DNA from: Longimicrobiales bacterium
GTDB lineage: Bacteria; Gemmatimonadota; Gemmatimonadetes; Longimicrobiales; RSA9
NCBI GenBank assembly: GCA_035764935.1
Contig: DASTYK010000021.1
Location: 1-62,940 of the forward strand
DNA length: 62,940 nt
Direction: 5' to 3'
The translations under genes were made by a program, and so were the position numbers. Positions 1 through 9,334 of the stretch are shown one piece after another (within the stretch, counting starts at the first letter, position 1; each line of letters starts with the position of its first letter). Under the pieces are notes generated by a model. The model had not been told where the DNA came from, did not search any database, and saw only the letters and a list, made by a program, of their open reading frames with translations.

Positions 1-1
1 G

Positions 2-73
2 CCTGGCGCGTTACAGGGTGCCGCGCAACTGCGCGAGGCGACGGCGCTCGCCGAAACCGTCCTGCCGCCGTAA
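2..73 (+). CDS. C-terminal end of an upstream gene (partial)
   Basis: An open frame runs from the window edge to a TAA at 71-73 and gives a 23-residue tail rich in Ala, Leu and Glu, ending LAETVLPP. Codon third positions are strongly G/C, as in the neighbours, so it is probably the end of a real gene. Function cannot be told. It ends 39 bp before the M20 peptidase and may belong to the same transcript. Confidence 0.55.
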   Translation, partial: PGALQGAAQLREATALAETVLPP

Positions 74-112
74 GATCCCCCGAAACGCACAAGAACCCTG
101 ACCTGCACCGCC

Positions 113-1426
113 ATGCATCCGCTTCGCACGATTACCGGAGCGGCGGCCATCGCCGCGCTCGTAACGGCCACGCCGCTGCACGCCCAGCTCGACGCGACCG
201 AGCAGCGCATCGTCCAGGCGGTCGGCGCGAACCAGCCGCAGGCGATCGCGCTGCTCGAGCAGATCGTCAACATCAACAGCGGCACCCTGAACGCTGCCGG
301 GCAGCGTCGTGTATACGACGTCCTGGCTCCGCGCTTCGAGGCGCTCGGCTTCGAGGTTCGCTACGTCCAGCCCGCGGTTCCGAACCGCGGCGGGCACCTG
401 GTCGCGACGCGCGCGGGCACGCGTGGTCCTCATCTGCTCCTGATCGGCCATCTCGACACGGTGTTCGAGGAGGACAGCCCGTTCCAGGCGTGGACACTGG
501 TGAACGACAGCGTCGCGAAGGGTCCGGGCGCGAGCGACATGAAGGGCGGCGACATCGTAATCTGGTCGGCGCTGGAGGCGCTGCACGCCGCGGGCGCACT
601 CGACGGCGCTGCCATCACCGTGGTGATGACCGGGGACGAGGAGCGGCCGGGCGAGCCGCTGGAGGAGGCGCGGCGGGCGCTGGTCGAGGCGGGCGTCGCG
701 GCGGATATCGCGCTCGGCTTCGAGGGCGGCACACAGGGCTACGGCGTGATCGCGCGCCGCAGCTCGACGGACTGGCGGGTCGACATCGAGGCGCGGACGG
801 CACACTCGTCGGGTGTCTTCTCGGATGGCGTCGGTGCGGGCGCGATCTACGAGGCCGGCCGCATCCTGGAGGACTTCTACTCCGAGATCCGCGGCGAGGA
901 GTACCTGACGTTCAACGCGGCGACGATCGTCGGCGGGACGAAAGCCAGCTGGGACGACGAGACGGCCCGCGGCAGCGCGTTCGGCAAGACCAACGTCGTG
1001 CCGCCGGCGGTCGTGATCACGGGCGACATCCGCACGATCACGGACGAGCAGCTGGAGCGCACGCGGCAGAAGATGCGCGAGATCGTCGCGCGGCCGCTGC
1101 CGGGTGCGACGTCGCGCATCACCTTCGGCGACGGCTACCCCTCCATGCCGCCGACCGACGCGAACCGCGCACTCCTGGCCGAGCTCGACGGTGTGAGCCA
1201 GGCGCTCGGCATGGGGCCGGTCGTGGCCTTCGACCCGGGGCGTCGCGGCGCGGCGGACATCTCGTTCGTGGCGTCCGTGGTGGACGCCGGGATCGACGGG
1301 CTGGGTCCGGAGGGAAGCGGCTCGCACACGGTCGAGGAGACCGTGAACCTGAGCTCGATCGAGCGCGCGGCGAAGCGGGCCGCGCTGCTGATGTACCGGT
1401 TGACGCAGTCGGCAGAACAGGAGTGA
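113..1426 (+). CDS. Secreted M20-family zinc peptidase (glutamate carboxypeptidase-like)
   Basis: The 437-residue protein is a metallo-exopeptidase or amidohydrolase of family M20, which cleaves short peptides or N-acyl amino acids with a two-zinc site. Residues 1-25 are a Sec signal peptide ending TPLHAQ, so it acts in the periplasm or outside. Zinc-site motifs are visible in order: GHLDTVFEED, GPGASDMKGG and DEERPGEP (metal-binding or catalytic acids). A dimerisation insert follows, including the segment RTAHSSG, and the C-terminal part carries SGSHTVEE with the last His ligand. Length is normal for the family. It lies 5 bp upstream of the DUF305 gene and probably shares its transcript. The natural substrate is unknown. 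Confidence 0.88.
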   Translation: MHPLRTITGAAAIAALVTATPLHAQLDATEQRIVQAVGANQPQAIALLEQIVNINSGTLNAAGQRRVYDVLAPRFEALGFEVRYVQPAVPNRGGHLVATRAGTRGPHLLLIGHLDTVFEEDSPFQAWTLVNDSVAKGPGASDMKGGDIVIWSALEALHAAGALDGAAITVVMTGDEERPGEPLEEARRALVEAGVAADIALGFEGGTQGYGVIARRSSTDWRVDIEARTAHSSGVFSDGVGAGAIYEAGRILEDFYSEIRGEEYLTFNAATIVGGTKASWDDETARGSAFGKTNVVPPAVVITGDIRTITDEQLERTRQKMREIVARPLPGATSRITFGDGYPSMPPTDANRALLAELDGVSQALGMGPVVAFDPGRRGAADISFVASVVDAGIDGLGPEGSGSHTVEETVNLSSIERAAKRAALLMYRLTQSAEQE

Positions 1427-1431
1427 AGCAC

Positions 1432-2340
1432 ATGAGGTTCATCCCCGGTCGGGGCGGTGCGGCCGCCACACTCGCGCTCGCACTGGGTGCGGCGTGCAGC
1501 AGCGGCACCACGGCGGGAGGGCCGGCAAATCACAGGGACGCGGCGGCAGCGCAGGCGGACACGCACGCGGCACACGCCGGTGACACGGCAGCGCAGGCGG
1601 CGGCCACGCATGCGGCACATGCCGGTGACGCGACTGCGCAGGCGGCGGACACGCACGCGGCACACGCCGGTGACACGGCTGCGCAGGCGGCGCCCACGCA
1701 CGCGGCACACGCCGGTGACGCGGCAGCGTCGCACGCCCATGATGCGGCGATGCACGCTGCGCACATGGCTGACCCGGCGCACGCGGCGCGCCACGCGGCG
1801 ATGCACGGGCAGCAGCAGCACGGCGCGCACGCGATCCCGGCCACTGCAGGTCCCGGCTACACGGTTGCCGACGTGCAGTTCATGCAGCACATGATCGGGC
1901 ACCATGCGCAGGCGGTCACCATGACGGACATGGTGCCCACGCACGGCGCGGGTCCGGCCATGCGGCAGCTTGCGGAGAAGATCGACATCTCGCAGCAGGA
2001 CGAGATCGGCTTCATGAAGCAGTGGCTGCGCGAGCGCGGCCAGGTCGTGCCGGAGCCGGAGGCCATGCACGGCATGGACATGCCGGGCATGCTGAGCGAC
2101 GAGGAGATGGCGCGGCTCGACGGGGCGCGCGGCGCCGAGTTCGAGCGGCTGTTCCTGGAGTTCATGATCCGGCACCACGAGGGGGCGCTGCTGATGGTGG
2201 AAGAGCTGTTCGCCGCGCCGGGTGCGGGGCAGGAGCCCGACCTCTTCCGCTTCGCGACGGACGTCGACGCGGACCAGCGCGACGAGATCTACGTCATGCA
2301 GGGCATGCTGAACACGCTGACCAACACGGGAGGAAACTGA
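1432..2340 (+). CDS. DUF305 lipoprotein with His-rich tandem repeats
   Basis: This 302-residue protein starts at ATG 1432, just after the previous stop; an open frame extends further upstream but overlaps the peptidase. The N-terminus (LALALGAACSSG) is a lipoprotein signal with a lipobox Cys at about residue 21. Residues 43-102 are four 15-residue repeats of type THAAHAGDTAAQAA, followed by more His-rich sequence. The C-terminal half is a DUF305 ferritin-like helical domain with the two usual motifs, FMQHMIGHHAQAV and FMIRHHEGALLM. DUF305 proteins are often found near metal-handling or LVIVD-repeat genes, and the next gene here is one. Metal binding by the His tract is inference. Confidence 0.88.
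   Translation: MRFIPGRGGAAATLALALGAACSSGTTAGGPANHRDAAAAQADTHAAHAGDTAAQAAATHAAHAGDATAQAADTHAAHAGDTAAQAAPTHAAHAGDAAASHAHDAAMHAAHMADPAHAARHAAMHGQQQHGAHAIPATAGPGYTVADVQFMQHMIGHHAQAVTMTDMVPTHGAGPAMRQLAEKIDISQQDEIGFMKQWLRERGQVVPEPEAMHGMDMPGMLSDEEMARLDGARGAEFERLFLEFMIRHHEGALLMVEELFAAPGAGQEPDLFRFATDVDADQRDEIYVMQGMLNTLTNTGGN
1558..1737 (+). repeat. Four 45-bp in-frame tandem repeats (His/Ala-rich)
   Basis: Four consecutive 45-bp units each encode 15 residues with core THAAHAGD. Units 1 and 3 encode identical peptides; units 2 and 4 differ at a few positions. The repeats lie between the lipoprotein signal and the DUF305 domain. Confidence 0.9.
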
Positions 2341-2344
2341 GCTG

Positions 2345-4120
2345 ATGGGAATGCATCCGGAACGTGCGCGGTCGCGCCGCGCGATCACTGCAGCAGCGGC
2401 GCTGGCAATGGTGGTTGCCGTTGCGCCGGCCGCGGCGCAGCAGGACACCGTCGCAACGACGGACGACCCGCGCGTCGGCCTGAGCGCGGGCACCGGCAAC
2501 ACGGCGGGCATCTCCGCGGAGAACATGCGGCTCGTCTCCTGGTCGCCCAAGCCCGAGGCGTTCGACTCCACGCGTGGACTGGCGTACGTCAACTCGGACC
2601 TCGCGTTCCGCGGTGACGTCCTCTACCAGGGCAACTTCAGCGGCTTCTCGGTCTGGGACATCAGCAACCCTGCCGACCCGGAGCTGCTGAGCACCGTGCC
2701 GTGTGCGACCGACCAGGGCGACCCGTCGATCTACGGCAACCTGCTCTTCGTGTCGGCCGAGTCGCCGCGCTCGCGCATCGATTGCGGGATGCAGGGCGTG
2801 GAGGACGGCGCGGACCGCATGCGCGGGGTGCGCATCTTCGACGTCAGCAACCCGCGCGCGCCGAAGCTGATCAAGAACGTGCAGACGTGCCGTGGCTCGC
2901 ACACGCACACGATCGTGCCGGATCCGAACGATTCGAAGACGATCTACATCTACGTGGGTGGCTCTTCGAGCGTGCGTGACTCGACGGAGATGCCCGGGTG
3001 CTCCGACGGCTCGCTCGACGAGAACCCGAACACGGCGCAGTACCGCGTCGACATCATCCGCGTGTCGCTGGACGCGCCCGAGCAGGCGTCGGTCGTGGGC
3101 TTCACGCGCATCTTCGAGGGGCTGCCACGCGCGCCCGGGCGTGCCGGCGTTGCGATCAGCGACACCGCCACGGGCCGTTTCGCGCAGGGGCCGCGCGGCT
3201 GCCACGACCTGACGTCGTACCCCGAGTTCAACCTGGTGGCGGGCTCATGCGGCACGTTCGGCATCCTGCTGGATGCGTCGAACCCGGAGAAGCCGGTGCG
3301 CCTCGATGCAAAGTCGGACCTTAACTTCTCGCTCTGGCATACGGCCGTCTTCAGCAACGACGCGCAGACGGTGGTGTTCACGGACGAGTGGGGTGGCGGC
3401 ACGCAGCCTCGCTGCCGCGTCGGTGACCCCGTGCGGCTGGGCGGCAACACGATCCTGACGATCGACCGCGGCCGCATGACGCAGCACGGCTACGTGAAGA
3501 TGCTCGCTGCACAGACGGAGACGGAGAACTGCGTCTCGCACAATGGCGGGCTGATCCCGGTGCCCGGTCGCGACATCATGGTGCAGGGCTGGTACCAGGG
3601 CGGCGTCAACGTGGTCGACTTCACGGATCCGAAGAACCCGGTCGAGATCGCCTGGTTCGACCGCGGTCCGCTGAGCGACAGCACGCTGATCATCGGCGGT
3701 TCGTGGGGCGCATACTGGTACAATGGCCACATCTACTCGTCCGAGATGGCACGCGGCCTGGACGTGCTCGAGCTGGTGCCGAGCGAGCACATCTCGCAGA
3801 ACGAGATCGACGCCGCGAAGCTCGTGATCATGGACGAGTACAACCCGCAGGCGCAGCCGCAGATCACGTGGCCGGCGGCGTTCCCCGTCGTGCGCTCATA
3901 CCTCGACCAGCTCGTGCGTGGTAACGGGCTGCCGGCTGCACGCACGCGTGAGATCGCAGCGGCGATCGATGCGGCGGAGCAGGCGACGGGCTCGGCGCGC
4001 GCGGAGCGGCTGAATCAGCTCGCGACGGCGCTGGACAGGGATGCTGCGGGTGCGTCCGACGCAGAGCGGGTACGGGCGATGGCGGCGGCGGTGCGGGAGC
4101 TGGCGAACGCCAGCCGGTAG
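2345..4120 (+). CDS. Secreted LVIVD-repeat protein
   Basis: The 591-residue product has a signal peptide ending VAVAPAAAQ at about residue 35. The body contains beta-propeller style LVIVD repeats, for example FSVWDISNPADPELL, VRIFDVSNPRAPKLI, GILLDASNPEKPVRL and VNVVDFTDPKNPVEI, each with the D-x-(S/T)-x-P turn. Several Cys residues suggest an oxidised, exported protein. The last 100 residues are Ala-rich and helical. The start is chosen at 2345 because GGAGG at 2330-2334 lies at proper distance and the signal peptide begins there. It follows the DUF305 gene by 4 bp, so the two are surely co-transcribed. Biochemical role is unknown; a surface or periplasmic binding role is likely. Confidence 0.85.
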   Translation: MGMHPERARSRRAITAAAALAMVVAVAPAAAQQDTVATTDDPRVGLSAGTGNTAGISAENMRLVSWSPKPEAFDSTRGLAYVNSDLAFRGDVLYQGNFSGFSVWDISNPADPELLSTVPCATDQGDPSIYGNLLFVSAESPRSRIDCGMQGVEDGADRMRGVRIFDVSNPRAPKLIKNVQTCRGSHTHTIVPDPNDSKTIYIYVGGSSSVRDSTEMPGCSDGSLDENPNTAQYRVDIIRVSLDAPEQASVVGFTRIFEGLPRAPGRAGVAISDTATGRFAQGPRGCHDLTSYPEFNLVAGSCGTFGILLDASNPEKPVRLDAKSDLNFSLWHTAVFSNDAQTVVFTDEWGGGTQPRCRVGDPVRLGGNTILTIDRGRMTQHGYVKMLAAQTETENCVSHNGGLIPVPGRDIMVQGWYQGGVNVVDFTDPKNPVEIAWFDRGPLSDSTLIIGGSWGAYWYNGHIYSSEMARGLDVLELVPSEHISQNEIDAAKLVIMDEYNPQAQPQITWPAAFPVVRSYLDQLVRGNGLPAARTREIAAAIDAAEQATGSARAERLNQLATALDRDAAGASDAERVRAMAAAVRELANASR

Positions 4121-4167
4121 CGCCGCGTCCGACGTTCACCGTCGTACCGTGTATCGCGAACGGGACA

Positions 4168-4197
4168 GGGCTCGGGCGGTTTGTCCGGGCCCTTTCT
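4168..4197 (+). terminator. Hairpin terminator after the LVIVD gene
   Basis: An 8-bp stem (GGGCTCGG pairing with CCGGGCCC, one wobble) with a 9-nt loop is followed by TTTCT. It lies 48 bp after the stop and fits a Rho-independent terminator for the plus-strand operon. Confidence 0.65.
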
Positions 4198-4237
4198 CCA
4201 TCTGCTGCGAGCCTCGGAAATACTCGTGCATGACAGC

Positions 4238-4270
4238 AGAAAGGCCCGGGCTTGCGCCCGGGCCTTTCTT
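4238..4270. terminator. Bidirectional terminator between convergent genes
   Basis: A perfect 14-bp inverted repeat, AGAAAGGCCCGGGC at 4238-4251 and its complement at 4256-4269, encloses a TTGC loop. Both strands end with a short T-rich run, so it can stop the LVIVD operon and the minus-strand SusD gene that ends at 4296. Confidence 0.88.
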
Positions 4271-4295
4271 CGTGCTGGAACCTGCTGCGAGCTCG

Positions 4296-5609
4296 TCAGC
4301 AGGGGTAGTTCGGGTTCACGTCGCACTCGCGCTTCGGTGTCGGCAGGAAGTCCATCTTTGCCTGCTCACCGGAGTACTGGCCGAGCCGCCGCAGGTCCTC
4401 CCAGCGCAGTCCCGTGAGGAACAGCTCGTAGCGCCGCTCGTAGGCGATCTGCGCCAGCACGTCCTCGGCGGTCGGCAGGTCCACGAGCGTGAGTGCGGGC
4501 AGGCAGGGCGCCGGATCCTCGATTCCGGCGTCGCACTGGGTGCGCACCTCGTTGATCTCGTCGATGGCCGCCAGCAGGTTGCCGTTGCGGGCATGGACCT
4601 CTGCGCGGATCAGGCGCATCTCGTCCGGTCGATAGAGCGGCCAGGGCGAGTCACGCTCCATGAACGCGACAGGCGCCGCGAGCACCGGATCGACCGTTTC
4701 GTCGAGGTTCAGCGTGTCTGTCCACATGGCCACGCGCTGATCGCCGGCTTCGGCCTCCCGCGCGAAGCTGAGCAGCGGCCACGTGTAGTCCAGCTGCTCG
4801 GGAGAGGAGTACTGGTAGATCGTGTTCATCTCCGTGCCGCTGAACGTGTAGTAGGACGCGTTCTCGTCGTCGGCGCGGTTCGCAGCCTCGAGCGCCGCGT
4901 CGTACTGCCCGTCGATCAGGTAGTAGCGCGCGAGCACCGCGTCGATCGAGCTGCGCAGATCGATGCCCGGGTCGAGCACGCGCTGCCGGAAGCCGGCCAG
5001 GTCGGCGTCGCTCACGCCGGCCAGGTCGCTGCGGGCGCTCTCGAGCAGCGACAGCACGGTGTCGAGCACCGCGTCGCGCGACGCGGGTGGCGCTCCCTCG
5101 AGCGCGAGCGCGACGGGATACTCCTCGTAGATCTGGATCGCGCGGCCCATCGCCATGGCCTTGTGCAGCTTCGCGGTGGCGAGCACACCACTGAGCAGCG
5201 CGGGTCCGAGCCCGACGTTGGGCGCGTTCTGGACGATGTTGTCCGCCGTGCGCATGATCTGGAACGTCTGCGCGAACGGGTTCGCCACGATACCGAACTC
5301 CGGATCGGGCGTGCCCTCGAACATTGCCTTGTCGGCGGGCAGCGCGCGGCTGCGCGGTCCCCACTCGTCGGTCACGAGTGCCGAGGGCAGCGCGTAGTGG
5401 CGCGCCGCTCCTGCAAACTGCTCCTGGATGCCGACCGTCAGGCCGAGAATGCCGTCGTCGTCGGTCAGCACCGTCGCCTCGGTGGGCGAGTTCGGGTTGA
5501 CGAGGTCGAGGTCGCAGCCGGCCGTCATGATGCCCATGACGAGCAGGGCTGCGCCGAGTCGTGTATGCATGCTGGTCACTCCGCGCATGATCTTGGAATG
5601 TCTGTTCAT
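4296..5609 (-). CDS. RagB/SusD family outer-membrane lipoprotein
   Basis: The 437-residue SusD-like protein is the surface lipoprotein that binds a nutrient and caps a SusC porin. The start ATG at 5609 is preceded at 7 nt by GGAGG; a GTG directly before it is also possible. The signal has a lipobox GIMTAGC followed by DLDLVNPNSPTE, the usual SusD entry. Helical TPR-like sequence follows, and the C-terminus keeps the typical end: YERRYELFLTGLRWEDLRRL and then PTPKRECDVNPNYPC. It is 14 bp downstream of its SusC partner, in one operon. The ligand cannot be told from sequence; no enzymes for glycan use sit beside it. Confidence 0.9.
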   Translation of the reverse strand: MNRHSKIMRGVTSMHTRLGAALLVMGIMTAGCDLDLVNPNSPTEATVLTDDDGILGLTVGIQEQFAGAARHYALPSALVTDEWGPRSRALPADKAMFEGTPDPEFGIVANPFAQTFQIMRTADNIVQNAPNVGLGPALLSGVLATAKLHKAMAMGRAIQIYEEYPVALALEGAPPASRDAVLDTVLSLLESARSDLAGVSDADLAGFRQRVLDPGIDLRSSIDAVLARYYLIDGQYDAALEAANRADDENASYYTFSGTEMNTIYQYSSPEQLDYTWPLLSFAREAEAGDQRVAMWTDTLNLDETVDPVLAAPVAFMERDSPWPLYRPDEMRLIRAEVHARNGNLLAAIDEINEVRTQCDAGIEDPAPCLPALTLVDLPTAEDVLAQIAYERRYELFLTGLRWEDLRRLGQYSGEQAKMDFLPTPKRECDVNPNYPC

Positions 5610-5623
5610 CACCTTGCCTCCGC

Positions 5624-8600
5624 TCAGAACGTCAGGGTGAAGCCGGCCGCGAACGTGCGCGGAATGGGGCTCGTCGCGAAGTCGACGCCGCGCGCCACGG
5701 TGTTGGCGGAGAACAGGTTGATTTCAGGGTCGATACCCTTGTAGTCGGTCCACGTGTGCAGGTTGCGCCCGGCGAGCGTGATCGTCGCTGCAGATGCGCC
5801 GATCCGGTTCGCCCACGACTGCGGCACGTTGTAGCGCAGTGCGATCTCGCGCAGCTTCACGTAGCTGGCATCCTCGACGAACTCCTCGTACAGCAGGTGC
5901 CGCTCGAGATTGAGGAAGTGGTACGTGCGGACGACCGCGCCGGTCGTCGGGTTCCGGAGCACCGGCAGCTCGCCCGAGATCTCGCCCTCGATGGCCGAGC
6001 TGACGCCGAAGTAGTCGGAGATGCGGCGCGAGAAATTCGCGACGTCGTTGCCGAAGCGGCCGTCGAGCAGGACGCTCAGCTCGACGTTGTTGCCGAACTG
6101 GAAGTCGTTGCCCCAGGACAGCGTGAAGTCCGGGTTCGGATCGCCCAGCTTCTTGGTGAGCACGCGTCCACTCTCGTCGCGCGCGCGGGTCGGCAGGCAG
6201 CCGAGCTCCACGTTCAGCTCGGTGCCGCAGATCGACGCATCGTAGATCGGCGTGTTGCTGGTCCCCACGCGCGGGAAGTAGATGATGTTGCCCTGCTCGT
6301 CGCGCGGGTAGTACGCGCCGTAGAACACGCCGATCGGCTCGCCCTCGACCACGTAGTTCAGGTAGGCGTAGTTGACGGAGTCCGTTGCCGCACCGAGATC
6401 GACGACCTTGTTGCGGTTGTGCGAGTAGATGACGCGCGAGCTCCAGCTGAAGTTGTCGCTCTCGATCGCGAGCGCGTTCAGCGTCAGCTCCACGCCCTTG
6501 TTGGAGACCTCACCGATGTTCTGGTACTGCGACGTGAAGCCCGAGCTGTACGGCAGCGGGACGGACAGCACGAGGTCGTTCGTGACCTGGTCGTAGTACG
6601 TGAACTCCAGGCCGAGCCGATCCTCGAACAGCCCCATCTCGAAGCCACCCTCCCACTCGCGCTGGCGTTCCGGCTTCAGGTCCGGGTTGCCCGCCAGTGT
6701 GCTGGGCACGAAGCCCACGCGGTCGGCGTGCGCGATGTTGCCGTAGTTCGAGAAGCGGAAATACGCACCCGGCGGCTGGCCACCCGTCTGGCCGTATGCC
6801 GCGCGCAGGCGGAGCGTGCTGAAGAGGTTGCCCAGGCTCGACTCCTGGAAGAACGGCTCGTCGCTCAGGACGTACGATCCGCTGACGCGCGGGAACATCT
6901 GCCAGCGCTCGTCCTCACCGAACGCCGAGGAAGCCTCGATGTTCAGGCCGCCCGTCAGGTACAGCCGGTCGCCGATCGAAACGCGCTCCTGCAGGAAGCC
7001 GCCCAGCGTCGTGATCTCCGCAATCGACTGCGATGCCGACGGCGTCGCGCCGCCGCCGCCGATCGTGCCCTGGCCGGGGTTGAGGCCGAGAGCCGCTGCA
7101 CGCACCGTGTTCGTCCGGTCGAACGTGTGACGGAAGCCCGCCGTGCTCGTGAGGCTGACCGATTCCGTCAGGTCGGCATCGTGGCTGGCAGTGATGTCCG
7201 TGTTGTAGCGGCGGATCGAGCGGATCGGGTTCTGCAGCGACCCGGCATACGATGCGCCGAGCGAGAACGGGGGCTGCAGGTACACGAACTCCTCGCGGGA
7301 GTCGTCGAGCCCGAAGAGCATCGTGAAGCGCAGGTTCGACAGCGGCGTGACGTTCGCCTCGATGTTGCCCAGGAAGCGGTTCACGTCGCCTTCGGCCTTC
7401 CAGTTCTCGATCACGTCGAACGGGTTCGTGCTGATGATCGGACTGTAGGGGTAGCGGCCGAGATTTTCGTCGAAGAAGGGGTTGAAGGTGGTCGGCGTAA
7501 AGATCAGCGTCGTCGTCACGCCCTGCGTCTGCTCACCCTCGGGCACGAAGTTCGACTCGGTCTGGAGGAAGTTCGCGCTCGCGCCGACCTCCAGCCAGTT
7601 GTTGATGCGCTGCGTGAGTCGCGCCCGCGCACCCACACGGCCGAAGTCCGTGCCGCGGATGGCACCCGAATTCTCCATCCACGAGCCCGACAGGTAGTAC
7701 TGCGTGCCCTCGGTTCCACCCGACAGCGCCACCTGGTTGTTCGTGCCGAACCCGGTGCGGAACAGCTGGTCCTGGTACAGGTAACGCGTGACCGGCTCAC
7801 CGATGTCGTCCGCTGGGCCGAAGATCACGTCGCCCGGTCCCGCCAGCGGTGACTCCAGCAGGTCGTAGCGCTCCGGCACGCTGCTCCACGTGTTCTCACT
7901 GCTCAACGTGATTACCGGCTCGCCCGTGCGACCACGGCGCGTGAAAATCTGGATCACGCCGTTGTTCGCGCGCGAACCGTAGAGTGCCGCTGCTGCCGCA
8001 CCCTTCAGCACCACGATGCGCTCGATGTCCGACGGCGGGATGTCGGCGAGGCGGTTGCCCATCGCGGCGCCGCCGTACGATGCGTTCGCGCCCAGACCGA
8101 CGAGCGCGCTCGAGTTGTTCTCGACGATCACACCGTCGATTACGATCAGCGGCTCTGCACCGCCCAGGATCGAGCTCGTGCCGCGCAGGCGGATGCTCAC
8201 ACCACCGCCCGGCTGGCCGTTGTTCTGCGTGATCACCGCACCGGCGATCTTGCCCTGCAGCGCCCTGTCGATCGACGTCGCCGCGGGCGCCTCGTTCACC
8301 TCGTCGCCGCTGATCGACGCAACCGTGTTGCCGACCGCACGCCGCTCCGCCTGGACACCCGTACCGGTGACCACGATCTCGTCGAGCTGAACCGCACTTT
8401 CCCGCATGCCCACCTCCGGCACCTGGATCGTGCGCTCGTCGCCAAGCTCGACCTGCCGCGTCGCGTCCGCGTGACCGATCAGAATGAACCGGAGCGTGTA
8501 CGTTCCCGGCCGGACCGCAGCCTCCAGGGAGTAGCGACCCGCCGCATCGGTCAGCGTACCGATCGACGTGCCCTGCAACAGCACCTGAACGCTGGGCAGC

Positions 8601-8740
8601 GGTTCCGCCGTCCCCTCGTTCACCACTGTGCCCTGGATCTGGTAGGGTTCCTGAGCCCAGGCCTGTGACCATGTGCCCAACAGACACAGGCCGGACAGTG
8701 CGACGCCCAGAAGCAGGCGTCGCGGAGCTGCGTGTGGCAT
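5624..8740 (-). CDS. SusC/RagA family TonB-linked outer-membrane transporter
   Basis: The 1038-residue protein imports a nutrient with TonB energy together with the SusD protein downstream. The chosen ATG at 8740 has a GAGGAGAGGAG ribosome site and begins a signal peptide ending QAWAQ. Residues 30-110 are a carboxypeptidase-regulatory-like domain (GTVVNEGTAEPLPSVQVLLQ). A plug domain follows with the family signatures GKIAGAVITQNNGQPGGG, LIVIDGVIVE and ERIVVLKGAAAAALYGSRA. The remainder is a beta-barrel that ends in the aromatic-terminated strand AAGFTLTF. An open frame continues upstream but lacks a signal. It is transcribed away from a second SusC gene across 594 bp. Confidence 0.93.
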   Translation of the reverse strand: MPHAAPRRLLLGVALSGLCLLGTWSQAWAQEPYQIQGTVVNEGTAEPLPSVQVLLQGTSIGTLTDAAGRYSLEAAVRPGTYTLRFILIGHADATRQVELGDERTIQVPEVGMRESAVQLDEIVVTGTGVQAERRAVGNTVASISGDEVNEAPAATSIDRALQGKIAGAVITQNNGQPGGGVSIRLRGTSSILGGAEPLIVIDGVIVENNSSALVGLGANASYGGAAMGNRLADIPPSDIERIVVLKGAAAAALYGSRANNGVIQIFTRRGRTGEPVITLSSENTWSSVPERYDLLESPLAGPGDVIFGPADDIGEPVTRYLYQDQLFRTGFGTNNQVALSGGTEGTQYYLSGSWMENSGAIRGTDFGRVGARARLTQRINNWLEVGASANFLQTESNFVPEGEQTQGVTTTLIFTPTTFNPFFDENLGRYPYSPIISTNPFDVIENWKAEGDVNRFLGNIEANVTPLSNLRFTMLFGLDDSREEFVYLQPPFSLGASYAGSLQNPIRSIRRYNTDITASHDADLTESVSLTSTAGFRHTFDRTNTVRAAALGLNPGQGTIGGGGATPSASQSIAEITTLGGFLQERVSIGDRLYLTGGLNIEASSAFGEDERWQMFPRVSGSYVLSDEPFFQESSLGNLFSTLRLRAAYGQTGGQPPGAYFRFSNYGNIAHADRVGFVPSTLAGNPDLKPERQREWEGGFEMGLFEDRLGLEFTYYDQVTNDLVLSVPLPYSSGFTSQYQNIGEVSNKGVELTLNALAIESDNFSWSSRVIYSHNRNKVVDLGAATDSVNYAYLNYVVEGEPIGVFYGAYYPRDEQGNIIYFPRVGTSNTPIYDASICGTELNVELGCLPTRARDESGRVLTKKLGDPNPDFTLSWGNDFQFGNNVELSVLLDGRFGNDVANFSRRISDYFGVSSAIEGEISGELPVLRNPTTGAVVRTYHFLNLERHLLYEEFVEDASYVKLREIALRYNVPQSWANRIGASAATITLAGRNLHTWTDYKGIDPEINLFSANTVARGVDFATSPIPRTFAAGFTLTF

Positions 8741-9334
8741 GTAGTTCTCCTCTCCTCGTTGGCGGGCCCGCCAGCCGCGAAGGCAGGGTGAGCGGGCATT
8801 ACTTCCCATCATCCGCACCCCGGTCAGGGGCCGCGCTACCATGCACGCGCCGGCGCCGCGGTGCAACCGCACCCGTCACCGGATCCGGTGCACCCGGGGC
8901 AAAGTGTTGGTGGGATCATGGGTTTGTATGCACTTCCATGTGCTGCTCCCCGGCGCTTCCAACGGCAGTCGGGGCAACCCACGGGCGCATTGCGGTTCCT
9001 TGACATGCGTCCGTTCGGGGCGTACGATGCCCAGATCTGCATACAACGTACGGTTCCAGCCCCGGCGCTTGCGCAAGGCGCCGGTGGCGTATTTCGCGGA
9101 CGGGCGCGCAATCCCGGCCGCGGGGGCGACAAGCCCCGTAGACGCTCCAAACACTGAATAAAAATTCATCCGTGGGCTGAGGCCCGCGGACGAGACGTCG
9201 GCCCGAACGAGCCGAGCTCCGAAGGAACGCTGTCAAGGGTTGTTCGCCCGAGTGCGCCGGAGTGCGCATGTGGGTGCACGTGCGGGATGGCGCGCGGCCG
9301 TCCCGGTTTGATCGCCACCAGGAGGAGAAGGACG
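8741..9334. other. 594-bp intergenic region between two divergent SusC genes
   Basis: No convincing gene lies here. It holds one good plus-strand promoter (9000-9028), and a leader of about 300 nt with several short GC-rich inverted repeats, for example near 9070-9085 and 9176-9189, and an A/T-rich patch at 9157-9171 that stands out from the surroundings. No clear promoter was found for the minus-strand SusC gene. No known riboswitch motif was recognised. Confidence 0.6.
9000..9028 (+). promoter_or_regulatory. Sigma70-type promoter for the second SusCD operon
   Basis: TTGACA at 9000-9005 is a full consensus -35 box. It is separated by exactly 17 bp from TACGAT at 9023-9028, a good -10 box. 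Transcription from about 9035 would give a leader of roughly 300 nt before the SusC start at 9335. Confidence 0.6.

Noticed and set aside
490-1431. N-terminal extension of the DUF305 protein to 616 residues
   Set aside because: The extension lies inside the M20 peptidase gene in another frame and is low-complexity; the lipoprotein signal starts at 1432.
5756-7852. Long plus-strand frame (698 codons) opposite the first SusC gene
   Set aside because: It is an Arg/Val/Ala-rich shadow of the SusC codon pattern, with no ribosome site or known domain.
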